Source: SZUA-22 sp963751695 (lineage in GTDB: Bacteria > Bacteroidota > Ignavibacteria > Ignavibacteriales > Melioribacteraceae). From it: DNA of 64,000 nucleotides. The notes beneath the pieces are model-generated. The model made no database searches and had not been told where the DNA came from. It was given only the letters and a program-made list of their open reading frames with translations. The DNA is taken from contig CAVVVP010000005.1 of the NCBI GenBank assembly GCA_963751695.1, positions 124,001-188,000 on the forward strand, written 5' to 3'. The stretch's first letter is position 1; every line of letters begins with the position of its first letter. Shown here in pieces: positions 19,995-29,729 of this stretch. A program made the translations under genes and the position numbers.

Positions 19995-22250
19995 ATTTCA
20001 ACCTTAACATTAACCGAGACAAAAAACGGAAGCATATAAATTCTTTCACCTGTACTTCTATCATAATAGAACAAATTTTCTCTGTTATAAACATTTGTAA
20101 TACTTGCATCTACAGATACTCGTGTTAAATTAAAGTCAAAAATCCTAGATATGCCAACATCCATTCTATGATAAGCTGGTAATCGGATACTATTTCTATC
20201 TCCTAATACCGAATATGGTAAATAATCATTAGATATATTTGTATTAATCTCATTGGAGTTAAAAAACAATTTATCATAATAACCTATTATTGGAGTGGTT
20301 GGCAAGCCAGATTTATAAGTCCAAGTTAACATTGTTTTCCAGCCGCTTCCAATATTTACCTCAATAGCACAATTGATTGAATGCCTAGAATCATAACGAG
20401 GATAATAAGTCCAATTATTAACTGTTTTATAAGCGTAAGCTAACGTATAGCCAACTGAAAGATGCATCATGTTATTTGTAAAATTTAGATCATTCTCAAG
20501 ACCATAAGATTCAGCTTCTCCTGAAATAAGATCATTATCTGATGCAAATTCTTTATCATAATTTATTTCAGTAATGTTTTTTGATTTTTTGTAATAAACT
20601 TCACTCACCAAATTTATTTTATCAGTAAAATAAAATGTAACACCGGCATTATAATGTTCTGATTGAGGTGTTTTAAGATACTCAGGAACTATTATGTATG
20701 GTTCAAAGACATTAATTACCTCATTTTCATTTGATATTGTAGTAAGTTCTTGTTGAAACCTACCCCAAAATGCTTTAAAAGCAATTACTGGATTTGGAGT
20801 ATATGTAAGTGATATTCTTGGTTCAAGAAAGCCTGTTCCTTCTCTAGTGAAACCTGCTGCATTATACCTTAAGCCAACGTCTAGTCCAATTTCATCAAAC
20901 TGAAGCAATTTATATTTCACAAAAAAGCTAATATTAATCCCTTTTTCATCAATATTTGAATAAGCACCTAATAAATTTTCAATGAAAAGCTGAGTGTTCA
21001 AAACTGTCATTTGAATTCCACCACTAACTTCATTTTTATTATTAAATATATAGTTGTAATTCATATTAAATTTATGCTCACTTAAATTACTCTCCTTTTC
21101 CCTTGTAGAACTATAATTAGGGTGGACTTTACCTTGAAAATTGTTTGTAGAATAATTAAACTCTGAAAAAAGTGGGGAATCGTAAACCTGAAACCAAGAA
21201 ACACCAAAAATACTATTTGACCAATTATAATCTTCTCGTAATGGATTATTAAATTCTAAATTGTCTTCACTTATGAAACCATGAAAGGTAATCTTTGAAC
21301 CACTTATGAAATCTGGGTTACTAAAATTTATCTTAAATGAAGTATCATAAAAATCAATCGGTATAGTTTGATTACTAAAAAATTTCTTAAGTATATTCGC
21401 ATTATGGCTTTTACGTCCTGTAATAATAAACGAACCATATGGGATTGGACCTTCAAAAACTGCTTTGGCTGTAAGAAAACTTACAGCGGCTTTTCCTGAA
21501 TACCTTGTTCTATTCCCATCTTTGGTAGTTAGATTCAAGACAGAAGACAATCCACCACCATACTCAGAGGTATACCCCCCTTTATAGAACTCCATTGTTT
21601 GAATCATTTCGGGATCTATGGTACTAAAAAGCCCCATTGCATGAAAGGAATTGTAAACATTTACTCCATTTAAAAGAACAAGATTTTGGTTACTATCTCC
21701 TCCTCTAACATAATATCTTGCAGAATAATCAGCAATAAAATTTACACCAGAAATATATTGTAAAGACCTAAATACATCTGTTTCAACTCCTTTGGGTATT
21801 GTCTCTAGTTCTTTAACCGAAATTCTCTTAAGACTTATATCAGTTTCATTTTTTTCAACTGTTTTTTTACCAATTTTTTCAACTGTTTGTAATTCAACAC
21901 TAGAAGGTGATAATTTAACATTAACTTCGTTTATTTTATCGGGGTAGACAAAAACATCTACTTCCTTGTTTTCATAACCAACATATGTAAAAATTAGGGT
22001 TAACTTAATTTTAATAGGTAGTGAAGAGATATAATAATAACCTTTATCGTTAGTAGAAACTCCTATATTAAGCGCTTCAATAAATACGTTTCCAAATGCT
22101 AAAACTTCACCATTCGATTCATCTGTAACAACACCACGAATTTTACCGGTTTCTTGACTAAATATTTGTGTAGTAAAAACTATTAAAAAGAGAAATAAGC
22201 AAAAACAACTTACATTATTTTTAATTTTTTGTATGATATCTACTCATCAT
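19991..22250 (-). CDS. TonB-dependent receptor with CarboxypepD_reg domain; start separated from body by one extra base
   Basis: The first ATG in the main frame is at 21637, deep inside the plug domain. Upstream of it the same frame stays open to about 22241 and encodes a signal peptide (CLFLLIVFTTQIFSQ), a CarboxypepD_reg domain (GKIRGVVTDESNGEVLAFG, YYYISSLPIKIKL) and the plug start (ISVKELETIPKGVETDVFR, YYVRGGDSNQNLVLLNGVNV). No ATG, GTG or TTG occurs there. ATG ATG at 22245-22250 is one base out of phase; removing one A from the six-A run at 22225-22230 gives MMSRYHTKIKNN directly joined to the signal peptide. The full protein would be about 750 residues, ending SVNVKVEI. First gene of a three-gene operon with DUF4249. 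Confidence 0.85.
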
Positions 22251-22546
22251 TTAATTAAATAAAAAGTTACCAATTATAATTGTGGTATTGTTTTCAAGAT
22301 ATATAGCAAATAATTAGATTATCTAACCCTATTTAAAAAAAACATCGGGGTAGAAACGCCATTATAACCTATCCCTATTCAAAACCTCATCTGCATAATA
22401 AACAGCTTTTAACGGCTAAATTTAACTAAAATAAGTTGCTTTTCATTTGTAAAATTATCAATTAATTTTTCGAATGGGCAATTGAGTCTGTCTAAATGCT
22501 AATTCATTTTATAGTAATCGCAAATGCTGAATAATTTACATTTTAA

Positions 22547-22578
22547 ATGTAGAGATTTGAGAGATCAAACCTCTACAT
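22547..22578. terminator. Strong hairpin downstream of the 914-residue lipoprotein gene
   Basis: ATGTAGAG-A-TTTGA, loop GAGA, then TCAAA-C-CTCTACAT: 13 paired bases with one A/C mismatch and a tetraloop. It lies 48 nt beyond the stop at 22627 and between two minus-strand transcription units, so a terminator is the simplest reading, although the T tail is weak. The rest of 22251-22626 shows nothing recognisable. Confidence 0.5.
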
Positions 22579-22626
22579 AAATTTCTTCCTTAAAAGCTAT
22601 TATAAATTGCTTTCGTTCAAAAAATA

Positions 22627-25356
22627 TTATTCAACATGAAAATCAAATACTTTAAAAGTCATACTATTTTCGGGAATGGGAACCCAACCCACATCAGCTG
22701 ACAAATCCAATTCATAAAATGGCACATCATAGTATTCTTTCGTCAGTGGATTATATTTACGAATACTTCCACTAATCGAATGAGGCTGCAACTGACTTAC
22801 ATGATGTGAATAAAAGAATTTACTATAAACAGCCAGATTATCATTTGGTCCATTATAATAATCTTCCAATCCACCAAGATAATCGTTACCCATATATTCA
22901 TAATGGAGTCTATATTTATCAGTTTTCTCGTAATCTATAACAACTCCCGATATTGTATAGTTTTCAAGAACTGAAAAAGTAATTTCAATTGCACCAGTAA
23001 TATCATCACCATTACCTATATCTACTGTTGCAGTGCCGCCTGTCCAATGTATCTCATTTTTGGAAAACCCAACAGAAAATAGATGCAGTGGTTCTACGAA
23101 AGGTTCACCTAGATAATCGTAAGCTTTTGGAATGAAATTAAATACTGCAGTTAGTGAGTCAGACGCAGACAAATAGTCAATCGGGAGACCGAAAAGATAT
23201 GGAAATTCATTACTTTCTCCTGAATCTGTAAGAATCTTAATTTTAACATGCCCTCTAATTTCTGGAGGCATAATACTTATCCAAGTTTCATTTTCATTTT
23301 GAAATCTAGATCCAATTTCAACTCCATCTATAAATACTTTTTGATCATCCTTGAAATTTTTTCCCTTAATTATAATGGGTTTACCAGGTATTGAAAAATG
23401 TCGTTCTATAAGAGTGTTGAGAAGTAAATTACTATCAACTATTTCTGTAATTTCTGGACCTTCACCTACATCAAAATCGACATTTGCCTCATCAAGCTTT
23501 TTGTCTGTGCTGTTTTCAAAAAGCTCGACTGTCACTTCATATGTACCGGAGTTTTCATATATATGAGAAACAGTACTATCATTCAATACTGTTATTTTAT
23601 CTGTATTATCACCAAAAGTCCAGACATATCTCGCATCTCCTTTGGGTGCTGTGCCCTCAGTAAATGCTGTAAAATCACTTTCATTTCCGGGTACGCCATT
23701 TAAAAGGTTCGGCTTAATTGATAGTAGCTGGTAATAAACAGTTAGCCATCTATAATCAACATAGTTATGTCGATTATTTTTTGCACCAAGTATTTCTAAA
23801 CCAATATTGTTTTTACCTTTACCGAGAGATAATTTCAATATTCCATTCGAATTATGAGCTGCAACATTTTCCCCCGTATTTTCATCATATGCTCTTAATT
23901 CTTGTAAATAATCAGTTCCGGTGATTTGTTGTGAACATTCAGTTGATTGCGAGATTAAGTTTAGATCTATGGTATCTATAATAATTTCATCTGTGAAATT
24001 TTGATAACCATTTTTAGTATCATAGAAAAGATTATAATTGGGAAATCTATCATCCCCAATTAATTCAGATTCAATTTCTTCATACCTCTTCCCTATTTGA
24101 AGCCAATCAATATTTGCCGTTTTGCCAAAAAAAGCTATTTGATCAAACTCTGTTCCTTGATCGCCTACTTTTAGATAGGATGCATATGGTTCAAACTTTC
24201 CATTCGAATAATCAATTGTCCTAATACTTACTGTACCTTCGGGACCACGATTGTTTGGGTAGTTAGGATCTGCGATATACAACTTCTCCTCAGATACATT
24301 AACCTTATAGACAATCATTGCATGGCCAGCATCAGTAGAACTTTCTTTTATTATAACAAATTGCGGTTCTTCAGTGATCATCATAGCAGCAATAAATGTT
24401 TTCCAAGTAAGATCCGGATTTCCTGATTGAATATCGACTTCATCTACCCATCCAGTCCAGTTGAAATCTTCTTGTATTGTCGAGGCAAAACGATAACCTA
24501 GAGGATTATCTTGCCAGAGTGTCCCTGGTTTATCCTTGTCATTATACTTATCGAATTGATGGAAGAGGGATGGTTCACCTCTTGAATACTTTTCAGTATA
24601 GTACCACATTGCTGTTATGCTTTGACCAGCACAATGACCCCCCGGCGAAATGTATGATCCATAATTGATAAATTCCCAATCATCAAATCCTGGTGTAAAT
24701 CCAGAGTTAATAGTTCCTTGACTAATGAGTTCACTTTCAGTTATTGAAGAGATTACTATGTGAGCATAACTCGTTTCATCCATCTCTTTTTTTAATTGTG
24801 TTCCAGCTGAAATGGTCGAAGTTGAAAAATGTCTTGTCTCCACAGTAATTGAATTATCATCAATCATTTTGGTCGGCAGTGCTTCAATCGTTCCAGTGAG
24901 TTCGTCAAATAAAAATCCAATTGCGAATTCTCCAACTTCCATCTCAATTGGAATTTCTATTGACATGGGCATATGTGAATAACCCCCTCCGTTTTTAATA
25001 GTAATCATTGGAGATACTGGATTAAAATAAGTACCCAAATCATGACTCGTTACAGTAGCGTATGAAACTGTAAAGTTCCTTGTCTCACTATACCCTTTTT
25101 GAGGTACTGTTATTGTCAAGCCATCTATTGGAGAGTCTGAATTGGTAACTCGTATTACCCCTCCTTCAGTTCCCATTGTTGATGAAACTTCCTCAATGAC
25201 TTCCCCATATGAGATGGCACCAGTTGTTGACGAATTTCCATTATTTGGTTCTGTTGGTGAAGTATCATCTGAACAAGTGGTCAGTAAAATAATTGAGGAT
25301 AATATTAGGAAGCTAAATAGAAAGACTTTCTTGAATAAAGACTTGAGTAATGACAT
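22627..25356 (-). CDS. Large lipoprotein with C39-like cysteine peptidase, PKD and IPT/TIG domains
   Basis: 909 residues from ATG at 25356, which has GGAG 7 nt upstream; the longer frame would need a TTG start. Lipobox IILLTTC, then a Thr/Asn/Ser linker. At about 230-400 there is a papain-fold domain: GGHCAGQSITAMWYY (nucleophile Cys), DAGHAMIVYKV (His) and YIADPNYPNN (Asp/Asn), as in C39-like peptidases. A PKD domain follows near 575-640 (YVWTFGDNTDK ... SHIYENSGTYEVTV) and an IPT/TIG domain near 645-730 (PIIIKGKNFKDDQKVFIDG, ... VKIKILTDSGESNEF). Surface lipoprotein, perhaps a protease or a peptidase-fold binding protein. Monocistronic. Confidence 0.8.
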   Translation of the reverse strand: MSLLKSLFKKVFLFSFLILSSIILLTTCSDDTSPTEPNNGNSSTTGAISYGEVIEEVSSTMGTEGGVIRVTNSDSPIDGLTITVPQKGYSETRNFTVSYATVTSHDLGTYFNPVSPMITIKNGGGYSHMPMSIEIPIEMEVGEFAIGFLFDELTGTIEALPTKMIDDNSITVETRHFSTSTISAGTQLKKEMDETSYAHIVISSITESELISQGTINSGFTPGFDDWEFINYGSYISPGGHCAGQSITAMWYYTEKYSRGEPSLFHQFDKYNDKDKPGTLWQDNPLGYRFASTIQEDFNWTGWVDEVDIQSGNPDLTWKTFIAAMMITEEPQFVIIKESSTDAGHAMIVYKVNVSEEKLYIADPNYPNNRGPEGTVSIRTIDYSNGKFEPYASYLKVGDQGTEFDQIAFFGKTANIDWLQIGKRYEEIESELIGDDRFPNYNLFYDTKNGYQNFTDEIIIDTIDLNLISQSTECSQQITGTDYLQELRAYDENTGENVAAHNSNGILKLSLGKGKNNIGLEILGAKNNRHNYVDYRWLTVYYQLLSIKPNLLNGVPGNESDFTAFTEGTAPKGDARYVWTFGDNTDKITVLNDSTVSHIYENSGTYEVTVELFENSTDKKLDEANVDFDVGEGPEITEIVDSNLLLNTLIERHFSIPGKPIIIKGKNFKDDQKVFIDGVEIGSRFQNENETWISIMPPEIRGHVKIKILTDSGESNEFPYLFGLPIDYLSASDSLTAVFNFIPKAYDYLGEPFVEPLHLFSVGFSKNEIHWTGGTATVDIGNGDDITGAIEITFSVLENYTISGVVIDYEKTDKYRLHYEYMGNDYLGGLEDYYNGPNDNLAVYSKFFYSHHVSQLQPHSISGSIRKYNPLTKEYYDVPFYELDLSADVGWVPIPENSMTFKVFDFHVE

Positions 25357-25558
25357 GTCGGAACTCCGCAAAATGAATAATTTAATCTTTTATTAAGTAA
25401 TTACGATGTCTTTATATTATTTAGGAAGTAAAATAATTATCTTTATAACAAATAACTATGATATAAATCACAATTTCGAACTATTTCCAATGTAATACTC
25501 GTCATATATCAAAATAGGTGGTTGGTATTGTTTTTAAGAGCATTCCAAATCAGTCCAA

Positions 25559-25852
25559 TTGCACTTCTCAGTGCCTTTCTGTTTTCAGATATGCACCGCA
25601 GTTTCTTTTGTTTTTAGTCTGTTTTCAAAATATTTTACCTAATCAGTGCAAAAGTGCATTCTTTTTTAGCTATTTATAATATTATTTCAATAAATCTTTT
25701 CATATTCAATTACTAATTATTTTCAAATTTTTCACCAAATCGTAAAATAAAATGCACTTATGCACTATTGTTAGAATACAGACTGTTTTCAAAGAATATT
25801 CAGTGCATAATTCGTTTTAGGAATGCACTTTGCTTGCACTGATATGCACTGT
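25559..25852. repeat. Cluster of TGCACT / AGTGCA hexamers in a gene-free stretch
   Basis: Within 25357-26216 (860 bp with no convincing gene) about ten copies of TGCAC or GTGCA in both orientations fall between 25559 and 25852, several as close pairs (25645-25658, 25752-25766, 25833-25850). CTGTTTTCA recurs three times in the same stretch (near 25579, 25619 and 25782). The density is far above chance. Iteron-like or regulator-binding array, or the relic of a mobile element; function unknown. Confidence 0.45.
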
Positions 25853-25871
25853 TTTTGAGATTAATCCCCAG

Positions 25872-25913
25872 AACAACAAAAAGGTCCGCAGCTTTCGTGG
25901 AGGGGCTGTTGTT
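25872..25913. other. GC-rich stem-loop beside the TGCACT cluster
   Basis: AACAACA (25872-25878) pairs perfectly with TGTTGTT (25907-25913). Inside it TCCGC and GTGGA can form a second stem. The stretch is markedly more GC-rich than its surroundings. It may be a structured RNA or an element end; no known RNA family is recognised. Confidence 0.35.
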
Positions 25914-26216
25914 TTGAAAGGATTTCGTAGCCAAAAAAAAAATTGATATTAGAAAAGTTCTGTGAAACAAAAAATATTTCTGAGCAAACGAGCATAGACA
26001 GGGTAACTTGTTTTCATCAGTATTTCAATTAATCGCAGGCAGTCTGGGTCCTCTATTTTCTCAGAATGGGTCCCATATTAAGTTGTCGACTCGTTTGGAT
26101 TATACACATCGCCGAAACACTAAGATTATCTTACCAACCAGAGTTTATTATTTAGTTTCAATTTTACTTTTCATTCCTAACTTAATTTTCATTCAATATT
26201 TTCATACCGAAAAAAA

Positions 26217-26947
26217 TTATAATTTTAGAAATTGAGGAGAAAATATTACTACACCAATCTCAAAACCTGCTCCTGGTGTACCATTAACGGCAGAGCTATA
26301 ACTAATTGCGGGAACTACAGTATCATTTGGTTCCCAGCGAATACCAGCCTTATATTCCGGCTCTGAATATAGCTCACCAGCAGTGCCATAGTACTCGCCT
26401 ACAATGGCACTTTGTGGGATAATCTTATAGATTGCCAGTCTGGTAGAATATGTAGATCCCCAAGCTGTTTTTTTATTATTGCCATAATCAAAATCAACTG
26501 TACCTCCTGGCATAATATCCCAAGATAACGTGTTCTCAAAAAAAGGAATTGTTATTGGGACTGCAGTCCATAAATTTGTATGGCGATCAAGGAATTGTGA
26601 TTGATTGTAATACCCTGGTGATTTACCATAACCTAAAAATGCCGCAAATCCACCAGTTTTTTCTGAATTTTCGTAAAACATATATTTAAAGTAAAAAGTT
26701 GTGGAAAAATGTTGCGGCAGATTTAGCTCTTTTTTTCCCAATATAGATTTGCTTGTACAAAGAACTCCCAATTCTGAATTAAAGCAAATGAGTTAATAAA
26801 TGTGGCATTTCGTTCTCCTACAGTCAAACAAATTGTACTAGTTCCATGCGGCATTGTAAGGTAATTATCAGTATTAAACTGCTGAGCTAGTCCCGAGCAG
26901 AATAATAGAAATAATAAAATTATCGCTGAAATATGTTTTAATTTCAT
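26217..26947 (-). CDS. Outer-membrane beta-barrel protein, frameshifted in an A7 run
   Basis: Two overlapping frames make one ~242-residue protein. The first (start 26947) has a signal peptide (LFCSGLAQ) and runs to ANLYWEKK; the second continues with ELNLPQHFSTTFYFKYM to VVIFSPQFLKL. The junction is a run of seven A on the coding strand (26730-26736); eight A would restore WEKKELNLP. The alternating polar/aromatic pattern and C-terminal phenylalanines suggest an outer-membrane barrel. It starts 15 nt after the stop of the DcaP-like porin gene, so the two are probably co-transcribed. No named family recognised. Long A runs can also cause transcriptional slippage, so a functional product is possible. 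Confidence 0.7.
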
Positions 26948-26962
26948 TTAGCGCCTAATTTA

Positions 26963-28351
26963 TTAAAATTCAAATTTAACCATAAACTGAACTCTGCTTC
27001 CTTTTCCCAAAGCACCATTTGTAGTCCTCTGTGCACCCCACATATACTCTATACCTGTTGATGCTTCATTACTGAGCTTGTACAAAAGATTAACATGACC
27101 AATTCCACCCTGTGCCAGTGCAAGCGGAGCTCTAGATTCCGGTGTTTCTAACCATCCGTAAGCATAACCTATATTTGAATCAAACTGCTCACTCCAGCGG
27201 TGCATATAACCAACAACAAATGCAAATGCGGGCATAGTTTCTAGATTGCCCTGATTGTTTAGTACAGCATTTGCTTGACTACCTGCAAAAGCCATAATGT
27301 TTTCACCTGATCCTCTACCATAAGATATGTTCCAAGCAATGAAATCCTCTTTCCCGATGTATTGTCGTCCACCAAAAACCATAGATGCCTGCAATGCTGT
27401 GGCATCAGGTCCGATACCCCCACCATCCCATCGTAATTGAGCAACTTGAGCTCCCAGCAGCGCTAATCCGCTTGACCAGTAATAACCCAATCTTCCAGCT
27501 AATAGTGGCAATCCTAAACTGGCTTCACCATGCAGATTATTGGGATTTTCGATACCCATAAAGTCGAGCATTTCTAAACCGACTGCGAATTTCCAATTAT
27601 CATTTATGCGATGGTCATAACGTATTTGAGCGGTACGCCCACCATACAAAGCATCACCGGCAGCAAAGTCAATGAATATTGTAATCGTTTCAAGAAAAGA
27701 AACAGTTGTCCATGTTTGTCCAATGGTAAAATTACCCACTGTTAAATAAGCATGGCGCAGTCTAAATTGACTTCCTGCAGACCAGAAATCACCCTCTATA
27801 AAAACTCGTAAAGGAATTTTAATTTGAGCCACCCTACGAATATCAATATTAAACCGTGTTTCCCTTGCAAAAGCATTGAAATAACCGCTATTTCCGTATT
27901 CTGGTGTTCCTTCAACTGGTATAGTTGAGAGTAAAAATTGAGTACGATCTGTAGTACCAGTTATATCATAAAGGAAATCTGTTTTTACTTTTCCACCTAT
28001 TTTCATTCTAAACTTAGTGCCGAACATTGGCCAGGAGCCAAGAAACTCAGAGGCAACGAGATCACTGCCGGAAAGTGGTACAATATTTTGATCCCTTAAA
28101 TCTTGCTTTGGAATTTGCTCAAGTCCTTTTGTTGTGCTATCTGAAGCAAATTTCGGTGAAAGATTTTGTTGAACTGCAACACTGTCCCCCTCAAGTTCTG
28201 CTAACCGCAATAGCATCTCATCCATTTTATTAAGTTTTTGCTTAAGAAGGTCGATTTCATTTTTTAAAGAATCTATTTCCTGAGCGTTTGTGGTTGCTGC
28301 TAATAAGCAGACCACCAAAAAGCAGAAAATTAGAAATGGTTTGTTTTTCAT
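26963..28351 (-). CDS. DcaP-like trimeric outer-membrane porin
   Basis: 462 residues from ATG at 28351, chosen because GGAG lies 5 nt upstream; an in-frame upstream codon adds six residues. Signal peptide to about 23 (ATTNAQ), an N-terminal coiled coil (SLKNEIDLLKQKLNKMDEML) typical of trimeric porins, then the barrel with the DcaP-type opening GSWPMFGTKFRMKIGGKVK, DFLYDITG, FFIEG-like strands and the C-terminal SRVQFMVKFEF. DcaP family porins carry dicarboxylates and other anionic solutes; the substrate here is unknown. Followed directly by the small barrel protein. Confidence 0.85.
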   Translation of the reverse strand: MKNKPFLIFCFLVVCLLAATTNAQEIDSLKNEIDLLKQKLNKMDEMLLRLAELEGDSVAVQQNLSPKFASDSTTKGLEQIPKQDLRDQNIVPLSGSDLVASEFLGSWPMFGTKFRMKIGGKVKTDFLYDITGTTDRTQFLLSTIPVEGTPEYGNSGYFNAFARETRFNIDIRRVAQIKIPLRVFIEGDFWSAGSQFRLRHAYLTVGNFTIGQTWTTVSFLETITIFIDFAAGDALYGGRTAQIRYDHRINDNWKFAVGLEMLDFMGIENPNNLHGEASLGLPLLAGRLGYYWSSGLALLGAQVAQLRWDGGGIGPDATALQASMVFGGRQYIGKEDFIAWNISYGRGSGENIMAFAGSQANAVLNNQGNLETMPAFAFVVGYMHRWSEQFDSNIGYAYGWLETPESRAPLALAQGGIGHVNLLYKLSNEASTGIEYMWGAQRTTNGALGKGSRVQFMVKFEF

Positions 28352-28634
28352 TTGATCTCCAATATTCAATTACATAATCTTATTCAAAATATATTCTAAT
28401 TAACTAATTTTAAATTTCAAACATCACGCTCATCTGGCAACGGACTTCATAGGTTGAATAATTAACTTTTTTTTACTTATAATTTCTACTGTTTGAAACT
28501 AATGTGAACCAGATATCTCAATTGGAGATACATATTTTTCTGGTTATGAACCACTGACGCAACCACCAAAATCGACTGTGGAGGCATAGTAAGTATTGTT
28601 CCACCCCATTATCTGAGTGGCTTGAACTTGCTCA

Positions 28635-28676
28635 CGACCAGCGCAAAGCGTCGGCCGCTGCAACCAATTGTTAGGT
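28635..28676 (-). other. Integron attC-like half site after the beta-lactamase-like gene
   Basis: On the minus strand, 10 nt past the stop codon, ACCTAAC (28676-28670) fits the RYYYAAC core of an attC R'' box. It is followed by a GC-rich imperfect stem CGGCCGACGC/TTT/GCGCTGGTCG (28657-28635, 9 of 10 pairs with G-T allowed). The matching GTTRRRY box at the far end was not found in the next 120 bp, so this is at best a decayed or truncated attC. Local GC content is far above that of the flanks. The remainder of 28352-28686 shows nothing else. Confidence 0.4.
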
Positions 28677-28686
28677 ATGACAAAGA

Positions 28687-29688
28687 TTATTTGTCTTGTG
28701 CCATTAAGTAAAAAAAGTCGTATAAAGTTCGTGTAATTTCAGCTATTGCTCGATCTCGATCAGCTTCGGAAGTTGTACTGCTCTTGGTAAATACCACAAT
28801 CGCGAAACGTCGGCCATCCGGCAGGGTTATGTAACCCACGTCATTAGCGACACCACCAATAGTTCCTGTTTTGTGGGCAACCGCTGTTCCTTTTGGCAGA
28901 AGTCCTTTTAACCTTCCTTTTCCTGTACGTGTGCGGGACATTGTAGCAAGCAGGAATTCGCGGCTTTTCTCACTCAACACTTTTCCGCTATCTATAGCCA
29001 AAAGCAATTCCAGCATTGCTTTTGGTGTTGAATGGTCACGTGAGTCTTCTTGTTCGAACTTAAGGTTACGATCAGGTTGCTTAGCTGCGAGCGTTGGGTC
29101 TTTGGCAATTGCCTCTGCAAGTACGGATGCGTACGCCTTGTCAGGTAAACCATAGAAGTCCCTTAAAATTTCGCTTGTATACCGATCAACTCGGAGATCT
29201 GTTATCCCAATACTTTGCATCATCTTAGTTACCGCTTCCGGACCTCCCGCTAGTTTTAGACAGATGTCCGTTGCTGTATTGTCGCTTTCCGTTATCATTG
29301 GTTCAATCAAATTTGCTACAGACAATTTAATACCGGGATGAACGAAGTTCTGTGCGATAGCATTGTCGCCTGCGACCATCATTTCTTGTGAGATATCAAT
29401 TAAATCAGTAAGTTTAACCTCACCTTTATCGACAAGGTCTAGTAAGGTGGTTGCAATTGCAACTTTATATGTACTCGCCATAACAAACGTTTCATCGCCG
29501 TTTACTGTTACACTCACCCCTGAGCCAATTTCCTGTGCAGCCACACCTATTCGGCCAGCAAGCCCCTGTGAAACTCTCTCAATCTTCTGAGAAATATCTT
29601 TAGAATTATGTTCCTGAGCAAATGCCGGTTGAACTGCAACAAATAACGAGATTATTACAATAAATAATAGTGAAATATGTTTTTTCAT
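28687..29688 (-). CDS. Class A beta-lactamase-like serine hydrolase
   Basis: 333 residues from the second ATG (29688), which has GGAG at 7 nt. Signal peptide to about 25 (QPAFAQ). Class A motifs: SxxK as ASTYKVA near residue 71, SDN as ESDNTATD near 133, and KTG as AHKTGTIGG near 272. The omega-loop is DRYTSEILRD: Arg164 is matched but position 166 is Thr and the Glu is two residues later, so the usual general base is not in its normal place. It could be a beta-lactamase of a diverged group or a related hydrolase. More GC-rich than its neighbours and followed by an attC-like site, suggesting acquisition. Predicted periplasmic. Confidence 0.85.
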   Translation of the reverse strand: MKKHISLLFIVIISLFVAVQPAFAQEHNSKDISQKIERVSQGLAGRIGVAAQEIGSGVSVTVNGDETFVMASTYKVAIATTLLDLVDKGEVKLTDLIDISQEMMVAGDNAIAQNFVHPGIKLSVANLIEPMITESDNTATDICLKLAGGPEAVTKMMQSIGITDLRVDRYTSEILRDFYGLPDKAYASVLAEAIAKDPTLAAKQPDRNLKFEQEDSRDHSTPKAMLELLLAIDSGKVLSEKSREFLLATMSRTRTGKGRLKGLLPKGTAVAHKTGTIGGVANDVGYITLPDGRRFAIVVFTKSSTTSEADRDRAIAEITRTLYDFFYLMAQDK

Positions 29689-29729
29689 CTTCATTCTCCA
29701 TTAAATATTAATAATTGTGTTTTAATTTA

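Noticed and set aside
25357..26216. Phage or plasmid origin at the TGCACT cluster
   Set aside because: No replication, partition or integrase gene is present anywhere near; only the repeat pattern remains, so it was kept as an unexplained repeat.
28635..28676. The GC-rich hairpin as an ordinary Rho-independent terminator of the beta-lactamase-like gene
   Set aside because: There is no T tail on either strand; the core box next to it fits an attC-like site better, though still tentatively.
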